26,135 bases of DNA, from positions 1 through 26,135 of IMG/VR virus record IMGVR_UViG_3300043410_000693. The stretch is one strand, 5' to 3'. The notes under the pieces were generated by a model. It was not told the origin of the DNA and made no database searches. It saw only the letters and a list, made by a program, of their open reading frames with translations. Source of the DNA: a virus. This document shows, in pieces, positions 9,001 to 15,331 of this stretch (within the stretch, counting starts at the first letter, position 1; every line of letters starts with the position of its first letter). The position numbers were made by a program, and so were the translations under genes.

Positions 9001-11194
9001 CTTTAGAGCTAGTCTGTACTTCACTAAATGCGTACTCACCAGTAGCGTCGGAGAGTAATGCTTTGCTTAAAGTAACTACATTACCGGATATTTTAGTAAC
9101 TTTTGTACCTTCTAGTAAACCACTACCAGTAACTTCATTTCCTACTTTTATACCGTTGACTGATGCTAAGTGTAGTGAGTATGAACCTGATACTCCAGCA
9201 AGTGTTGTTGTTGCCTGTGATAGTTGATCTTGTTCTGTTATATCTTTGATGAATACTTGATATTGTACAGAAGGCGCCGCTGCTTTGACCCAGCCTAGTT
9301 TCTTGACTGTAGTACCGATTGTTGGCGTCGAGTGAACAAAACCGTCACTGACTTTTTTAGTGATTGTGCTACCAGTTGAACTTGTGTAAGTGAATGTATC
9401 GCTGTTCAAGTTGACAGAGAATAAGAAATCGCCGGTGTTTGCTGGGCTACTGTATACGACAGGAAAACCGAGTACGCTGTCATTTGTGCCAGTACCGATT
9501 TCATAACCGAACAATCTACTACCAGCAAAAGTTGTATTCATATAGAAACTAGAATCACTGAAACTACTGCCGTTAGTATCGTATACGTCAAAGTATGGTG
9601 GTTGATTGATAGAGTCTTTTGCTTGTGATTGTGTCCAACTGATTTCACCAGCCGGTCTAATTACGCCATCACTGTTTGAAGTAAATCTCCAACTTGTGCC
9701 TTGGTAGTCGCCAGGCCCGGCAGCGATGTGAATTTGACTGCCTTCATCGACCGATACTTCTGGTACAGCAGTAAGAGCAATAACATTTTTGCCGTTAACG
9801 CCAGCAGGCACTGATGTTACATTGTATACTGTCTTTCTTACATTGATATCATTGTCGTTAGCAAATACAACTGTTGTGTTGTTTTGTAACCCAACTTCCG
9901 AAATACCAACTATTGATACTGAACATGCTTGATCGGCAGAAATAGTAATATTAGTGCCGGTCTTATCTTGTTTAGTCATCAAACTAATAGTTTTTAATGA
10001 TACGTCTACTGAATTAATATAGTATACGGTAGATGAATCGGCACTACTGTATGTTTTAACTTGAGGTGTTGTTGTCGGCAAAATTCCAGTTAAACGAACT
10101 GCCATTGTTTCGTATAAGTTGTCAGTGTTGTTGATTACAAGTTGATTAGTGACTGTACGAGTACTTGTACGATTTACTGATGTTTTTACAGTAAAGTGTT
10201 CTTGGCCCGCTACTTGAGATAGAGCATCAGTCGTAACTGTATCAAAGAAGTCAACTACACTAGCGCCGATTGTGCCGCTATTGTACAGTGATAAGTTTGC
10301 TTGGAACTCAACGATAGGACGTTGAGCACGTGTTTGTGTGTTGTACTGATTGACTGTTACTTGACCGTTTTGAGCAACGACTAAATCGAGCACTGATTGA
10401 TGGAACCAACGATTGCCACGTGACCAAGCATTACGATCACGACTACTACGATTGATAACAACATAATCAGGTTGAGTAGGTACGTATAGAGCTATAGACC
10501 AATCAACGATGTCAAAGTTGTCATTGTCCCACGGTGTATAGATACCGCCGCCTGTTACTTCTGTACATAGCATTTCGCTGTCAGGTACTAAGACGATGCT
10601 TGAGCCGACTCCCTCAACATAGTAGTTGACTTTGTAATAACTTGCGGGTGTAGTTGTGCCGGAAAAGTTTACTTTCAATCCGTTGACTAGCGTGATGCCG
10701 CTAGGTGTAGTATAGGTTGTTTTGCCTACGATGTCGCTGATTACGATGTCATCATAGATTAGAATAGGATCTGGGCCGAGTGGTAGCCAGTAGTACTGAG
10801 CGTAGTTGACTAATTTGTCAGGATCAGCAAAACTTTCCCAACTATATACTTCGTTTGAGAATAACTTATTATGGTCGTTGGTAGCAGCGCCAGCATTGCC
10901 TAGGGCGGCAATAATGCCGGGGTAATCGATAAAGTCAGTAGCAGTTTGTGTATCTTCTTTGAGAAAGACTACGGCTGGGTCAAGTTGATAGTTGCCACGA
11001 ACATCCGTGATTTCGTCAACGTACTTGTCTGTACCCAAGACGCCATAACCGTATTTGTTGCCAATATAACCCTGAACTCTAGTCAAGTCGGGCTGACTTG
11101 TTAGAACGTCCAGAGTGCTGCCTAGAAACTGTTTGTTAGTTTCAGTTTGAAAAATCTCTGGTAGGAAATCGAGGGTTCTGATTTGATTGACCAT
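1..11194 (-). CDS. Giant T4-like virion structural protein downstream of gp6 (C-terminus cut by window edge)
   Basis: One reading frame stays open from an ATG at 11194 to the left edge, at least 3731 codons with no stop. The start is preceded by a modest AGGTAAAG ribosome site 11 bases upstream and a late promoter. The N-terminus (MVNQIRTLDFLPEIFQ, then TNKQFLGSTLD, QGYIGNKYGYG, YAQYYWLPLGPD at about residues 1-150) matches, from memory, the very large virion structural proteins that follow gp6 in marine T4-like phages. About residues 1400-1490 carry a Trp-rich segment also typical of that family (WEMLGLTFKPQWWDAHYG). Residues 673-794 hold two copies of a 39-residue beta-rich module, and about 2530-2955 hold FG-GAP propeller blades. 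No transmembrane segment or catalytic motif was seen. It takes the genomic place of T4 gp7, gp8 and gp10, so a wedge or peripheral baseplate/fibre role is likely, but that is inference. The family is fairly sure; the function is not. Confidence 0.9.
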   Translation of the reverse strand, partial: MVNQIRTLDFLPEIFQTETNKQFLGSTLDVLTSQPDLTRVQGYIGNKYGYGVLGTDKYVDEITDVRGNYQLDPAVVFLKEDTQTATDFIDYPGIIAALGNAGAATNDHNKLFSNEVYSWESFADPDKLVNYAQYYWLPLGPDPILIYDDIVISDIVGKTTYTTPSGITLVNGLKVNFSGTTTPASYYKVNYYVEGVGSSIVLVPDSEMLCTEVTGGGIYTPWDNDNFDIVDWSIALYVPTQPDYVVINRSSRDRNAWSRGNRWFHQSVLDLVVAQNGQVTVNQYNTQTRAQRPIVEFQANLSLYNSGTIGASVVDFFDTVTTDALSQVAGQEHFTVKTSVNRTSTRTVTNQLVINNTDNLYETMAVRLTGILPTTTPQVKTYSSADSSTVYYINSVDVSLKTISLMTKQDKTGTNITISADQACSVSIVGISEVGLQNNTTVVFANDNDINVRKTVYNVTSVPAGVNGKNVIALTAVPEVSVDEGSQIHIAAGPGDYQGTSWRFTSNSDGVIRPAGEISWTQSQAKDSINQPPYFDVYDTNGSSFSDSSFYMNTTFAGSRLFGYEIGTGTNDSVLGFPVVYSSPANTGDFLFSVNLNSDTFTYTSSTGSTITKKVSDGFVHSTPTIGTTVKKLGWVKAAAPSVQYQVFIKDITEQDQLSQATTTLAGVSGSYSLHLASVNGIKVGNEVTGSGLLEGTKVTKISGNVVTLSKALLSDATGEYAFSEVQTSSKVSGKAKFNEVAKAVDLGAGKVGSYFLQLNNTTGISVGDVVSGYGVVSGTKVTKITGEVVTLSNPLVNDLIPDTLEDAAKKIPKNIGYDTYTFNGGNSKTYGNKPAYRLDTTIIGAVKEITISDSTVTVERGQSISGYGIPADTVILAVNNITEKQRTARGLVDVTRGYQVTLNNAIEADIQGVYKISRKVIETDFVAGASIGSNKIIVSSTDSIKVHQIMSSASITNVVQVEKIDYTTNTITLNSALTAIDDVYSFRNSDVTCDIIVMSETDTAWAPVQVYKNGSFIINTDYTVTVDLENKTTAISFATKPAVGDQISVSLLSKQVSKTGFYQIPSNLQSNPFNDQITTVAAGDLKNYYSSIFSNTQGATGDVFGSNNLNNLGDVTKYGATIVQNSGSLLLPGLFLRKAEYNLENSLQYSSDEYYDYKASIIDLAVNGDYSVYQKTYDILDDIIYQISSTKSQDESFYWSDMLVAGSPYKVNTYTFQATLDTSSFQLTRTYDYTSANYYGVAVYITQTINSREVTTQLVRGADYTVSATEPSLYVSRSIEAGTTVTIKEYNQTYGSYVPNTPTKLGLYPATVPHVVTDNTYAQPTTFIVGHDGSYTRLYGNWDGHSFTDFRDAVLFEFEVRIYNNLKTSGKIPVDYTDVFPGQWRYGDYSWADLLPAYTTNFLNWVGKNRLTEYRRQVFTQGNKFTYNYNKSTNRLNGELMKSGNWRGIYNWFYDTSNPADAPWEMLGLTFKPQWWDAHYGAAPYTSGNTLMWQDIADGRVWNNGSPYIVATRVRPGLLDVLPVDEIGRLVDPMVKTIGAFNENTFERNWVAGDMGPTETAYRRSSSWPFDLMKMLAAFKPVNFYNLNVDRDLYKYDEEHEQYLFNSRYHLVPSEIDVYGSGIAKHSYINWVVDYVKQHGTDGQSAVSTTLKNMDVRLVHKIAGFSDKEYLQFLTENSAPSSTTNSLLIPDESYSILLYDNIPSDKIVYSSVIIQKTNNGYTVWGNSITAPYFKVVSPVAGPYEKVTVGTTTVDLSTKYDPNSSVTIAYGTEFYSMTGVAEFLRNYGRFLKLRGVTFENLKNEAHSDWDTMGQEFLSWAQQSWEIGSTINLNPNATSFTAYRQGMIVQPLTLRQQNFVLNQNLIPLENHNMAVIRDNESFKLKTLSEGDTIALTHLNLSTIEHAAVFDNKTIFGDTIYSTTSGLRMGRLIMKGKKTANWSGYVNAYGFILNQADIDEWTSTLKYPKGQIVIYKNLYWSATTLIEASDTFDYTLWQQVSYDSIKQGLLPNPSTVAYEATQVYDIQQANLDQDKDLLAFGLIGFRKRNYLADAALTDVTQINVYKNMIKSKGTNLSADAFKGAEPLQGELDYDVYENWALKTADFGSVLNSNYVEVQLHEDQLTGNPAIIGFGDGTNATTSGSTFQAGVQQKVSVGSKSDLINYSRSPSSDKFLPTYDLTYVEERGLPTAGYVNIDDTTFQAYNLTDLNTNSDNYDMLYRGDVVWVAHYYTNDDTETIKQGWDIFTPVSVNTSVTTAKNNLNGTVTLTFAGQHGLSKYDPFVVVGFDRKVNGYYTVSSVTSLTSLVIKKTLSKSDLKITGTGVAFKLNSVRVSQPSSLSEISEHVKYSEFSTRRVWADGDSNGNWAVYKVGPVYKKTASDFGTYTDSSGNTIDSDTGKSGLGTSVAYTARLGTLSTDSSGKLYQSGIDKNIVIGGKLTAVDVGTTSYIYGTDGTDVYQVKVDNGEWSTAPTKIATQSSITALAVSGNRRWMYIATSTQTIYSYLLVVDSVTNVEIYTKVSDFTFTNAVGGFGKSMSTTYDGSKLIVGAPEESGGVNLQEAGAVYVYSRGSVSSLANGTDTSFPTTGTITGSVVDVYINNEHKTSGYSIVSGKVVFDTAPADGSVVYIDYGTLTLQQRIVSSNPHLGGWFGHSVSTNKYGAEVFIGAPYELKTVNEVKNVEGAVYRYTNAGQRYGVVTATPTSYPVTSTIYIDGYKVNINSSSKLANPSLPSGTNNPEMTGTDTPINRIVYQINSQEPTNVVATVSGTSIVIQNKEDVPGVPNDFIDIVGATLADLTALGISSYKQTQVIYDLNLDNNSQFGWTVVANQGITSTRDSIAISAPSVNTIIETTFDFTDDLTNNDTIFDNGATTFVDTFAFTGGVYQYDYLTSAYETIDKPGMYAFGQYCNVPTTDTERQTLQSAAPKFGTSLYFNDGAIIVGSPSWYKSGNGRVTSFINTTKYTSTWHIDKQPLAQVDVSRLRSISIYNTDTNATLEHLDYIDPAQGKMLSAVETNIDFISATDPATYTGGIVWGKNHVGTVWLDTTNLRMMNYNQPDIVYNSAHFGRAFPGSLVDIYTWISSDVSPLTYSGSGFPTNYDNYTTATVIDKSSNSLVSKYFFWVKNYTLVPQGKKLSPMTLVQYILNPINSGVPFLAALTTNTVALYNSQDSIKGSTSALHLGYSTGINNDVGHQDWTLLQDGNEESFLNGVPSTIDGTPSAMYLKYITSFMGKDLQGLVVPDPALPELVKYGTSFRPRQSMFADRALALKNFVQYANSIMTKYTIAENCGIYLLNQQYYFDAEVTTDSTSRINISYDSKTVTDIYVGCPIVFTGVGYGDLEVNKTYYITSTGIDSGVQYITVSATLGGSNVTLSDATGTMTTRLYDTTRYWSYSDWWATGYNASTKVTLEVNTYTDLLTIGAGQITVGSSGNITLSNGLVARVAKNGNGVNEYYVYNETTGWSRIGVQNGTIQINSALYTTTSPIPSMEIYYVVRWITEQLYVNELLVENNQSLMMMFSLIQSEALQQQNYMPWLNKTSLVDIKHTIRQLYAYKKYQHDTRELVNGYINEVKPFHVYIKDFSFKYDGIDYYEGSFTDFDLPAEYSTNKFISPQLVYSDAQTGQYLPTDAKWTETSYSSWFNHYGLTISNSQVSTVLVTKLTAIDINDSAPRSAMTETSTSFKVDDVTTLPVRGVVLIGTEQIKYTKIDRITNTISGLTRGYNIVQPKSYSEGTP
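2330..3607 (-). other. FG-GAP (integrin-like) beta-propeller blades within the giant protein
   Basis: Four units with the FG-GAP pattern occur in the reading direction. Each opens with Phe-Gly: FGKSMSTTYDG at 3607, FGHSVSTNKYG at 3253, FGWTVVANQG at 2740 and FGTSLYFNDG at 2422. Each continues to a turn such as IVGAP, FIGAP, AISAP or IVGSP. The first three then reach a closing strand, GAVYVY, GAVYRY or GGVYQY; the fourth has the weaker GRVTSF. This is the diagnostic blade pattern of integrin-alpha type propellers. The stretch just before (about 3650-4150) has beta-rich text such as VWADGDSNGNWAVYK that could supply further blades. Such propellers usually bind ligands or partner proteins; a surface-binding role here is inference. 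Confidence 0.72.
8813..8929 (-). repeat. 39-residue beta module, copy B, in the giant protein
   Basis: Copy B covers about residues 756-794. It contains GISVGDVVSGYGVVSGTKVT followed by a hydrophobic strand ending VVTLS. By hand alignment it matches copy A (9062-9178) without gaps at 22 of 39 residues, with a completely shared GTKVTK core. A more distant third relative with the pattern SISGYGIPADTVI may follow near 8560-8640. Confidence 0.75.
9062..9178 (-). repeat. 39-residue beta module, copy A, in the giant protein
   Basis: Copy A covers about residues 673-711 and contains GIKVGNEVTGSGLLEGTKVT followed by VVTLS. It starts exactly 249 bases (83 codons) before copy B in the reading direction, so the repeating unit is probably an 83-residue domain of which 39 residues are well conserved. 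The DNA copies have diverged, which points to an old duplication. Confidence 0.75.
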
Positions 11195-11220
11195 GTTAAT
11201 ACTTTACCTGTTATAGATTA

Positions 11221-11230
11221 AGTATTTATC
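11221..11230 (-). promoter_or_regulatory. Late promoter for the giant structural gene
   Basis: The minus strand reads GATAAATACT, then TAATC, 26 bases upstream of the ATG at 11194. It matches the T4 late promoter core TATAAATA with one change and fits the NATAAATA form described for marine T4-like phages. The same ten bases occur before gp6 and gp48. It lies in the short gp6-giant gene gap. Confidence 0.85.
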
Positions 11231-11251
11231 TCATCAAAAACAGCGGTTTTC

Positions 11252-14200
11252 TTATCGATTCATATTACTGGCGGTCAAACTACTGAGAACTACAATGTCA
11301 CTGACTGTTGCGCCGTTGACAAAAATCTCGTATGGTGCGCTTCTGACTTCGTACATATCACCGAACTTTTGACTAGGATCGCTAGGCACCAATATCACTG
11401 ATGAGATTAGAGTGCCCAGTTTACTGTGTAAGTAAGCGCTCAACTCAGAGAAGTAGAACGTATCGCCGAAGTTCCAGTTGTCGATAGAGAAATACGTGTT
11501 CATTGCTGATAGGACGCTACTACGAACTTGGGTGTCACTAGCGGTCGACTTGGCGTTTTTAACGACTTTGATCGATGCTTGTAGGGCGGTAGCGGCTTTT
11601 GTGCCGAATAGTGGTTTGAACGTCACGCTATTCAGTATTACGCTGTCACTGACCATTTTGTAACTGTCTAGCTCACCGTATGATTGCTGGAGTTCGTTTA
11701 GAGTCGGCATATCTGGCTTGCTAACTGTTCCGGTAGTGTCTGATAACCAGTTCATATAGTTTGTATAATAACTTTGAGTCACCAAGTACAGGTCGATGAT
11801 GTTAGTTGTGGCGGGGTCAATACGACTTGATTGCCCGCTGTTATGACGATACTGAAAGTTCAAGCCGCCTTTACCTGGCAGAACACTATAACTGCTAGTA
11901 ACATCTTTAAGTTTCATAACGATTGGGAAAATACCTGCTTCTTCATATGATTCATAGAAACGATTACTGATTGTGGCACTAACACCAGTATCTAGTTGTA
12001 CTGTACTTGATAATTGGAAAGTGAACGTCTTTGTAGTTGGTACAGTCAGAATAGTAAATGTGCCATAATACGGAGTAGTACCAGTAGACGTACCTGTACC
12101 AGTTATTGTAATTGATATACCCGAACTTAGCTTGTGCTCAATATTACTCGTGGCAGTTACAGTAAAGTAAGTAGTGCCAACTATAGATTCCGCTGATAAT
12201 GTTACTGACAGTGCCGTAGTACAGTAGAAAATAGTTCCACTAGCATATTCGTATACGTGATCGTTTACTGCTGATAATTGATTTAGTGAATCTAAATATA
12301 CGATTGAACTTGGCGCTAATAGTTCAATAGTTGATAGTTTAGTTACAGTAGAAGTAGATTTTTTAAAGAATACTGCTTTTCCGGTAGCAACTGTTATGCC
12401 ACCTACGATATCACTAAAGAAATCTGGGTTTGTAGAATACTTGGTAGTTTGATTGATTGGGGACACAATTACTTGGAAGTCATCACTGTAACCGTCGCTA
12501 CGAACCGGCTGACCTACAACGTTTAGATAGGTGTCATTACTCACGCCGCTTTGTTTTAGGACAGAAACAAAATCACTTAGTACTTGACCGGTTTTTGGGT
12601 CATAGATACGTTTAGAACTGTCGTAACTAAATCTTACATCACTTACACTTGAAAAATTGTAGTTTACATTTCTTACTGCTACTGTATAACTTGAATCAGT
12701 AGCGTTGTGTGTAAATTTTACTAAGTAGCCGTTATCTGTTGTTGGGATAGTTGTTAGTACTGACCAACGAGTATCTGTAACTAATTTAGTATTATCAAAC
12801 TGTAGAACAAAGTCTTGCTGTAATCTAATTTTAGCAAGAGCGGTAGTAGTAACTGTTGTATCTAATGTGTTACTGAACTCAGGAATGATTGAGCCGGTAG
12901 TAGCAAGTTGTGCTTCGTTAGGCACATAAGCATTTAGTGTGATTGGACCGATACCTGAACTCAAGTTACCAACGCCATAGTTGTAGCCGTCTCCCTGTAC
13001 AGCATCTACTCCGACCCAAATACTAGACTTACCTGTGACGGTCTGAGTTAGTTTGTTGTTAGCGTCAAAGTAATAACCAGCAGGCGCAACAAACTTTAGT
13101 AATGTACCAGCGGTGATGTACTTTGCTGTAGAACTGCTAAATGAGCCAACTGCTACTGGATTTTTATTTCCGTTTCCGGGTTGAGTGTAGAAGTAACCAG
13201 TTACTTGACTGCCACTGATTGACGTTAGATTCCACTTCATTCCGGTATCATTGTTTTGCTTTGAATAATAAGTTTGATAGTACTGAATAGCGCCGTTACT
13301 TGATAGGAGCGCCGGTAATGTTGAACTTAGAAATTCAGTAGCGTAATATGTAGATGAAGTAGAAAATGATGTTATATATGGCGTATTATCAAACGTTAGA
13401 GCGCCGTCATCACTGAACACGTTTGTTGAACTGTATTTTGCTGTTGGGTCAAGTAAATCTAGATTACGAGATACACCGATTGAACTACGATTGAGCGCTT
13501 TTGATTTGATGATTGAGTTGTATAGCGTGAAGGGGAAACTTGTGTAGTCTTCGCCGTTGACCATACGATTCTGTGAGTAGTAACGAGCAGGGGCACGTTC
13601 TTTGATTGTTGTCAATGACTCACGATTTTGAGCAGTACTGTTAGGACTTTGTAGGGCAAATGTTACTGTAAGCGTTTCACTTCTACCGCTACGGCTTACG
13701 TAACTAATAGTTGTCGATAAACCGTTCATGTCTGCTGGGTTGATAGTGTATTGCAGGGCATTACTACTACGAACATAAGCACGGAACGGCCCTGTTGGAA
13801 TTTGGCCAAACACACCGTCACTAAACACATAAGTTACTTCATCGTTAGCACGACTTGTGACAGAAAAAATAGGTTTGACTGATGAGCCGCTACTACTCTT
13901 TGTAGTAACATATACGTTTTGAACTTGATTCCATAGAGTACTAATAGCGCCGGTGCTATCAAGTTGATACAACCATGTATCGTCGTTGTTGATGCCTTGA
14001 ATGTTGATTTGTTGTAAGTTGTTTTGAATTTTTTCTACAAAGTTAAAGTTAATTGCTTGTAGAGAGCCTTGCTTAAAGTAGAAAAAGAATCCGGTATTAG
14101 GACTGCCGTAACCTAGTTTGTCATTACGATACAACATGTTCATTTGACTTGCTGGTGCTGGCGGTAACTCATACAGATAGTTTTGATTTAGACTTGTAAC

Positions 14201-14848
14201 TGATACAAGTTCAAAGTTCATTGTAGTGCCGTTGATGTCGGCCTGAAATGATACAGTCGGTGTTTGACCTGATGGTAAATTGATTGTGTATTCATCTGTC
14301 TTGACATCAAGTAGAGTTTGTGAGTTGCCTGGCTTGCCCACACGTTGATTATTGATTAGTGATGCGTTGACGATTGTATTGAACTGCTCTTGCCAAGATG
14401 AGTTGGCAGGGTCGTTCCACAAGATTGTAGCGCCCGATAGATTGTTGCCGTTGATATCAGTAATGTTTTCTGACGTAGAGATAGCAGTAACTTTTACTAG
14501 GCCTTGAGCGGCCGTGTTTCGCTTAGGGTTGTAACTGACTAGGTTAGCAAGTTTGATTACGGAGTCACGGCGTTGGGCGGTATCAAGAAAGTTTTCACGA
14601 GCGTTTAGGTCACCGCGGAACGCTAGGGCCTGGCCCATATAAGCGATAACATCGAGCAGAGCAACAAACTCACTTGACTCAACATAGTCGTTGAATGTCT
14701 CTGGGTAGTTGACCGACAGATAGTCAATGAAGTTTTTGCGTAAGGACTCGTAGTCGTATGACTGTAAGTCGGCACTACTGTATGCTTGATACAGTTGCTG
14801 CCAGTCTTGAATACCGAATAAACTTGATTGTCTTGATGTTGATGCCAT
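11252..14848 (-). CDS. 6: Baseplate wedge protein gp6 (extended form)
   Basis: This is the T4 gp6 family wedge component, which dimerises to form the ring linking baseplate wedges around the hub. The N-terminus (YDYESLRKNFIDYL at about residues 32-45, then SSEFVALLDVIAYMGQALAF, then RRDSVIKLANLVSYNPKR) is the family signature. A conserved baseplate J-like core with ERAPARYYSQNRMVNGEDY lies near residues 412-430. The last 215 residues form the gp6 C-terminal domain, ending with ILVPSDPSQKFGDMYEVRS and YEIFVNGATVSDI. It is 1198 residues against about 660 in T4; the extra length lies mainly between the core and C-terminal domain and is rich in Ser, Thr and beta-type sequence. It follows gp25 and has its own late promoter. 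The ribosome site is weak (GGGAAA). Confidence 0.94.
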   Translation of the reverse strand: MASTSRQSSLFGIQDWQQLYQAYSSADLQSYDYESLRKNFIDYLSVNYPETFNDYVESSEFVALLDVIAYMGQALAFRGDLNARENFLDTAQRRDSVIKLANLVSYNPKRNTAAQGLVKVTAISTSENITDINGNNLSGATILWNDPANSSWQEQFNTIVNASLINNQRVGKPGNSQTLLDVKTDEYTINLPSGQTPTVSFQADINGTTMNFELVSVTSLNQNYLYELPPAPASQMNMLYRNDKLGYGSPNTGFFFYFKQGSLQAINFNFVEKIQNNLQQINIQGINNDDTWLYQLDSTGAISTLWNQVQNVYVTTKSSSGSSVKPIFSVTSRANDEVTYVFSDGVFGQIPTGPFRAYVRSSNALQYTINPADMNGLSTTISYVSRSGRSETLTVTFALQSPNSTAQNRESLTTIKERAPARYYSQNRMVNGEDYTSFPFTLYNSIIKSKALNRSSIGVSRNLDLLDPTAKYSSTNVFSDDGALTFDNTPYITSFSTSSTYYATEFLSSTLPALLSSNGAIQYYQTYYSKQNNDTGMKWNLTSISGSQVTGYFYTQPGNGNKNPVAVGSFSSSTAKYITAGTLLKFVAPAGYYFDANNKLTQTVTGKSSIWVGVDAVQGDGYNYGVGNLSSGIGPITLNAYVPNEAQLATTGSIIPEFSNTLDTTVTTTALAKIRLQQDFVLQFDNTKLVTDTRWSVLTTIPTTDNGYLVKFTHNATDSSYTVAVRNVNYNFSSVSDVRFSYDSSKRIYDPKTGQVLSDFVSVLKQSGVSNDTYLNVVGQPVRSDGYSDDFQVIVSPINQTTKYSTNPDFFSDIVGGITVATGKAVFFKKSTSTVTKLSTIELLAPSSIVYLDSLNQLSAVNDHVYEYASGTIFYCTTALSVTLSAESIVGTTYFTVTATSNIEHKLSSGISITITGTGTSTGTTPYYGTFTILTVPTTKTFTFQLSSTVQLDTGVSATISNRFYESYEEAGIFPIVMKLKDVTSSYSVLPGKGGLNFQYRHNSGQSSRIDPATTNIIDLYLVTQSYYTNYMNWLSDTTGTVSKPDMPTLNELQQSYGELDSYKMVSDSVILNSVTFKPLFGTKAATALQASIKVVKNAKSTASDTQVRSSVLSAMNTYFSIDNWNFGDTFYFSELSAYLHSKLGTLISSVILVPSDPSQKFGDMYEVRSAPYEIFVNGATVSDIVVLSSLTASNMNR

Positions 14849-14867
14849 TGTAGATTTCCCGTGATTT

Positions 14868-14877
14868 AGTATTTATC
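14868..14877 (-). promoter_or_regulatory. Late promoter for gp6
   Basis: The minus strand reads GATAAATACT followed by AAATCACG, 19 bases before the gp6 ATG at 14848 and inside the 49-base gp25-gp6 gap. The ten-base core is identical to those before gp48 and the giant gene. Confidence 0.87.
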
Positions 14878-14897
14878 AGCACAGAAATCACTGTCTT

Positions 14898-15323
14898 TTA
14901 TGACGTTTGAGTAACTTTGCCGGTATTTCTGTTGAGATTTATACCGACAGTTGTTGCTTCATTGAACGGATTGAACGCTAATTCAATCTCAAATTGTATG
15001 CCGTTTTCAAACGGATAAATCTGCATCGTATTGACAATGATGCGAGGATCTTGGGCGATGACTCGTCTCATTTCGGCTTCCATTTCCTGGCGTACATCTT
15101 GGGTATTAGGCTCAAATACGTAACTCCAGATTGTCGTGCCATAACTGGGGTTACCGACTTTATCGCCTTGTTTGATAGATAGAGCATTCATCAGGTCTCT
15201 CATTACAAGATGGCTATCTGTTAGCGTAAACTTTTTCATCTTTTTAGTCGGCAATGCTCCAAGCGCCGATGTCTCAGGACGTTGATTAACTTCTTGTGTT
15301 GAGTAACCTATATATGTTGCCAT
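14898..15323 (-). CDS. 25: Baseplate wedge protein gp25
   Basis: This is a gp25-like wedge protein that joins gp6 and gp53 in the wedge core; the family is shared by contractile phage tails and type VI secretion (TssE). Its 141 residues are close to the roughly 132 of T4 gp25. Family features seen are an N-terminal lead, a helix LVMRDLMNALSIKQGDKVGN, then the conserved PSYGTTIWSYVFEP loop, a helix with EMEAEMRRVIAQDPRI, and beta strands IYPFENGIQFEIEL. The ATG lies 8 bases after the gp5 stop and no Shine-Dalgarno is visible (the leader is CATAAATATCACT), so translation may depend on coupling to gp5. No separate promoter is evident. Confidence 0.95.
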   Translation of the reverse strand: MATYIGYSTQEVNQRPETSALGALPTKKMKKFTLTDSHLVMRDLMNALSIKQGDKVGNPSYGTTIWSYVFEPNTQDVRQEMEAEMRRVIAQDPRIIVNTMQIYPFENGIQFEIELAFNPFNEATTVGINLNRNTGKVTQTS

Positions 15324-15331
15324 AGTGATAT

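Noticed and set aside
2447-9227. Scattered short open frames of 60 to 103 codons opposite or across the giant gene
   Set aside because: All overlap a continuous 3731-codon frame with sensible protein sequence; none has a ribosome site or recognisable product.
11231-11251. Small AAAAC/GTTTT hairpin after the gp6 stop
   Set aside because: The stem is only five A/T-rich pairs with a four-base loop, too weak to call a terminator.
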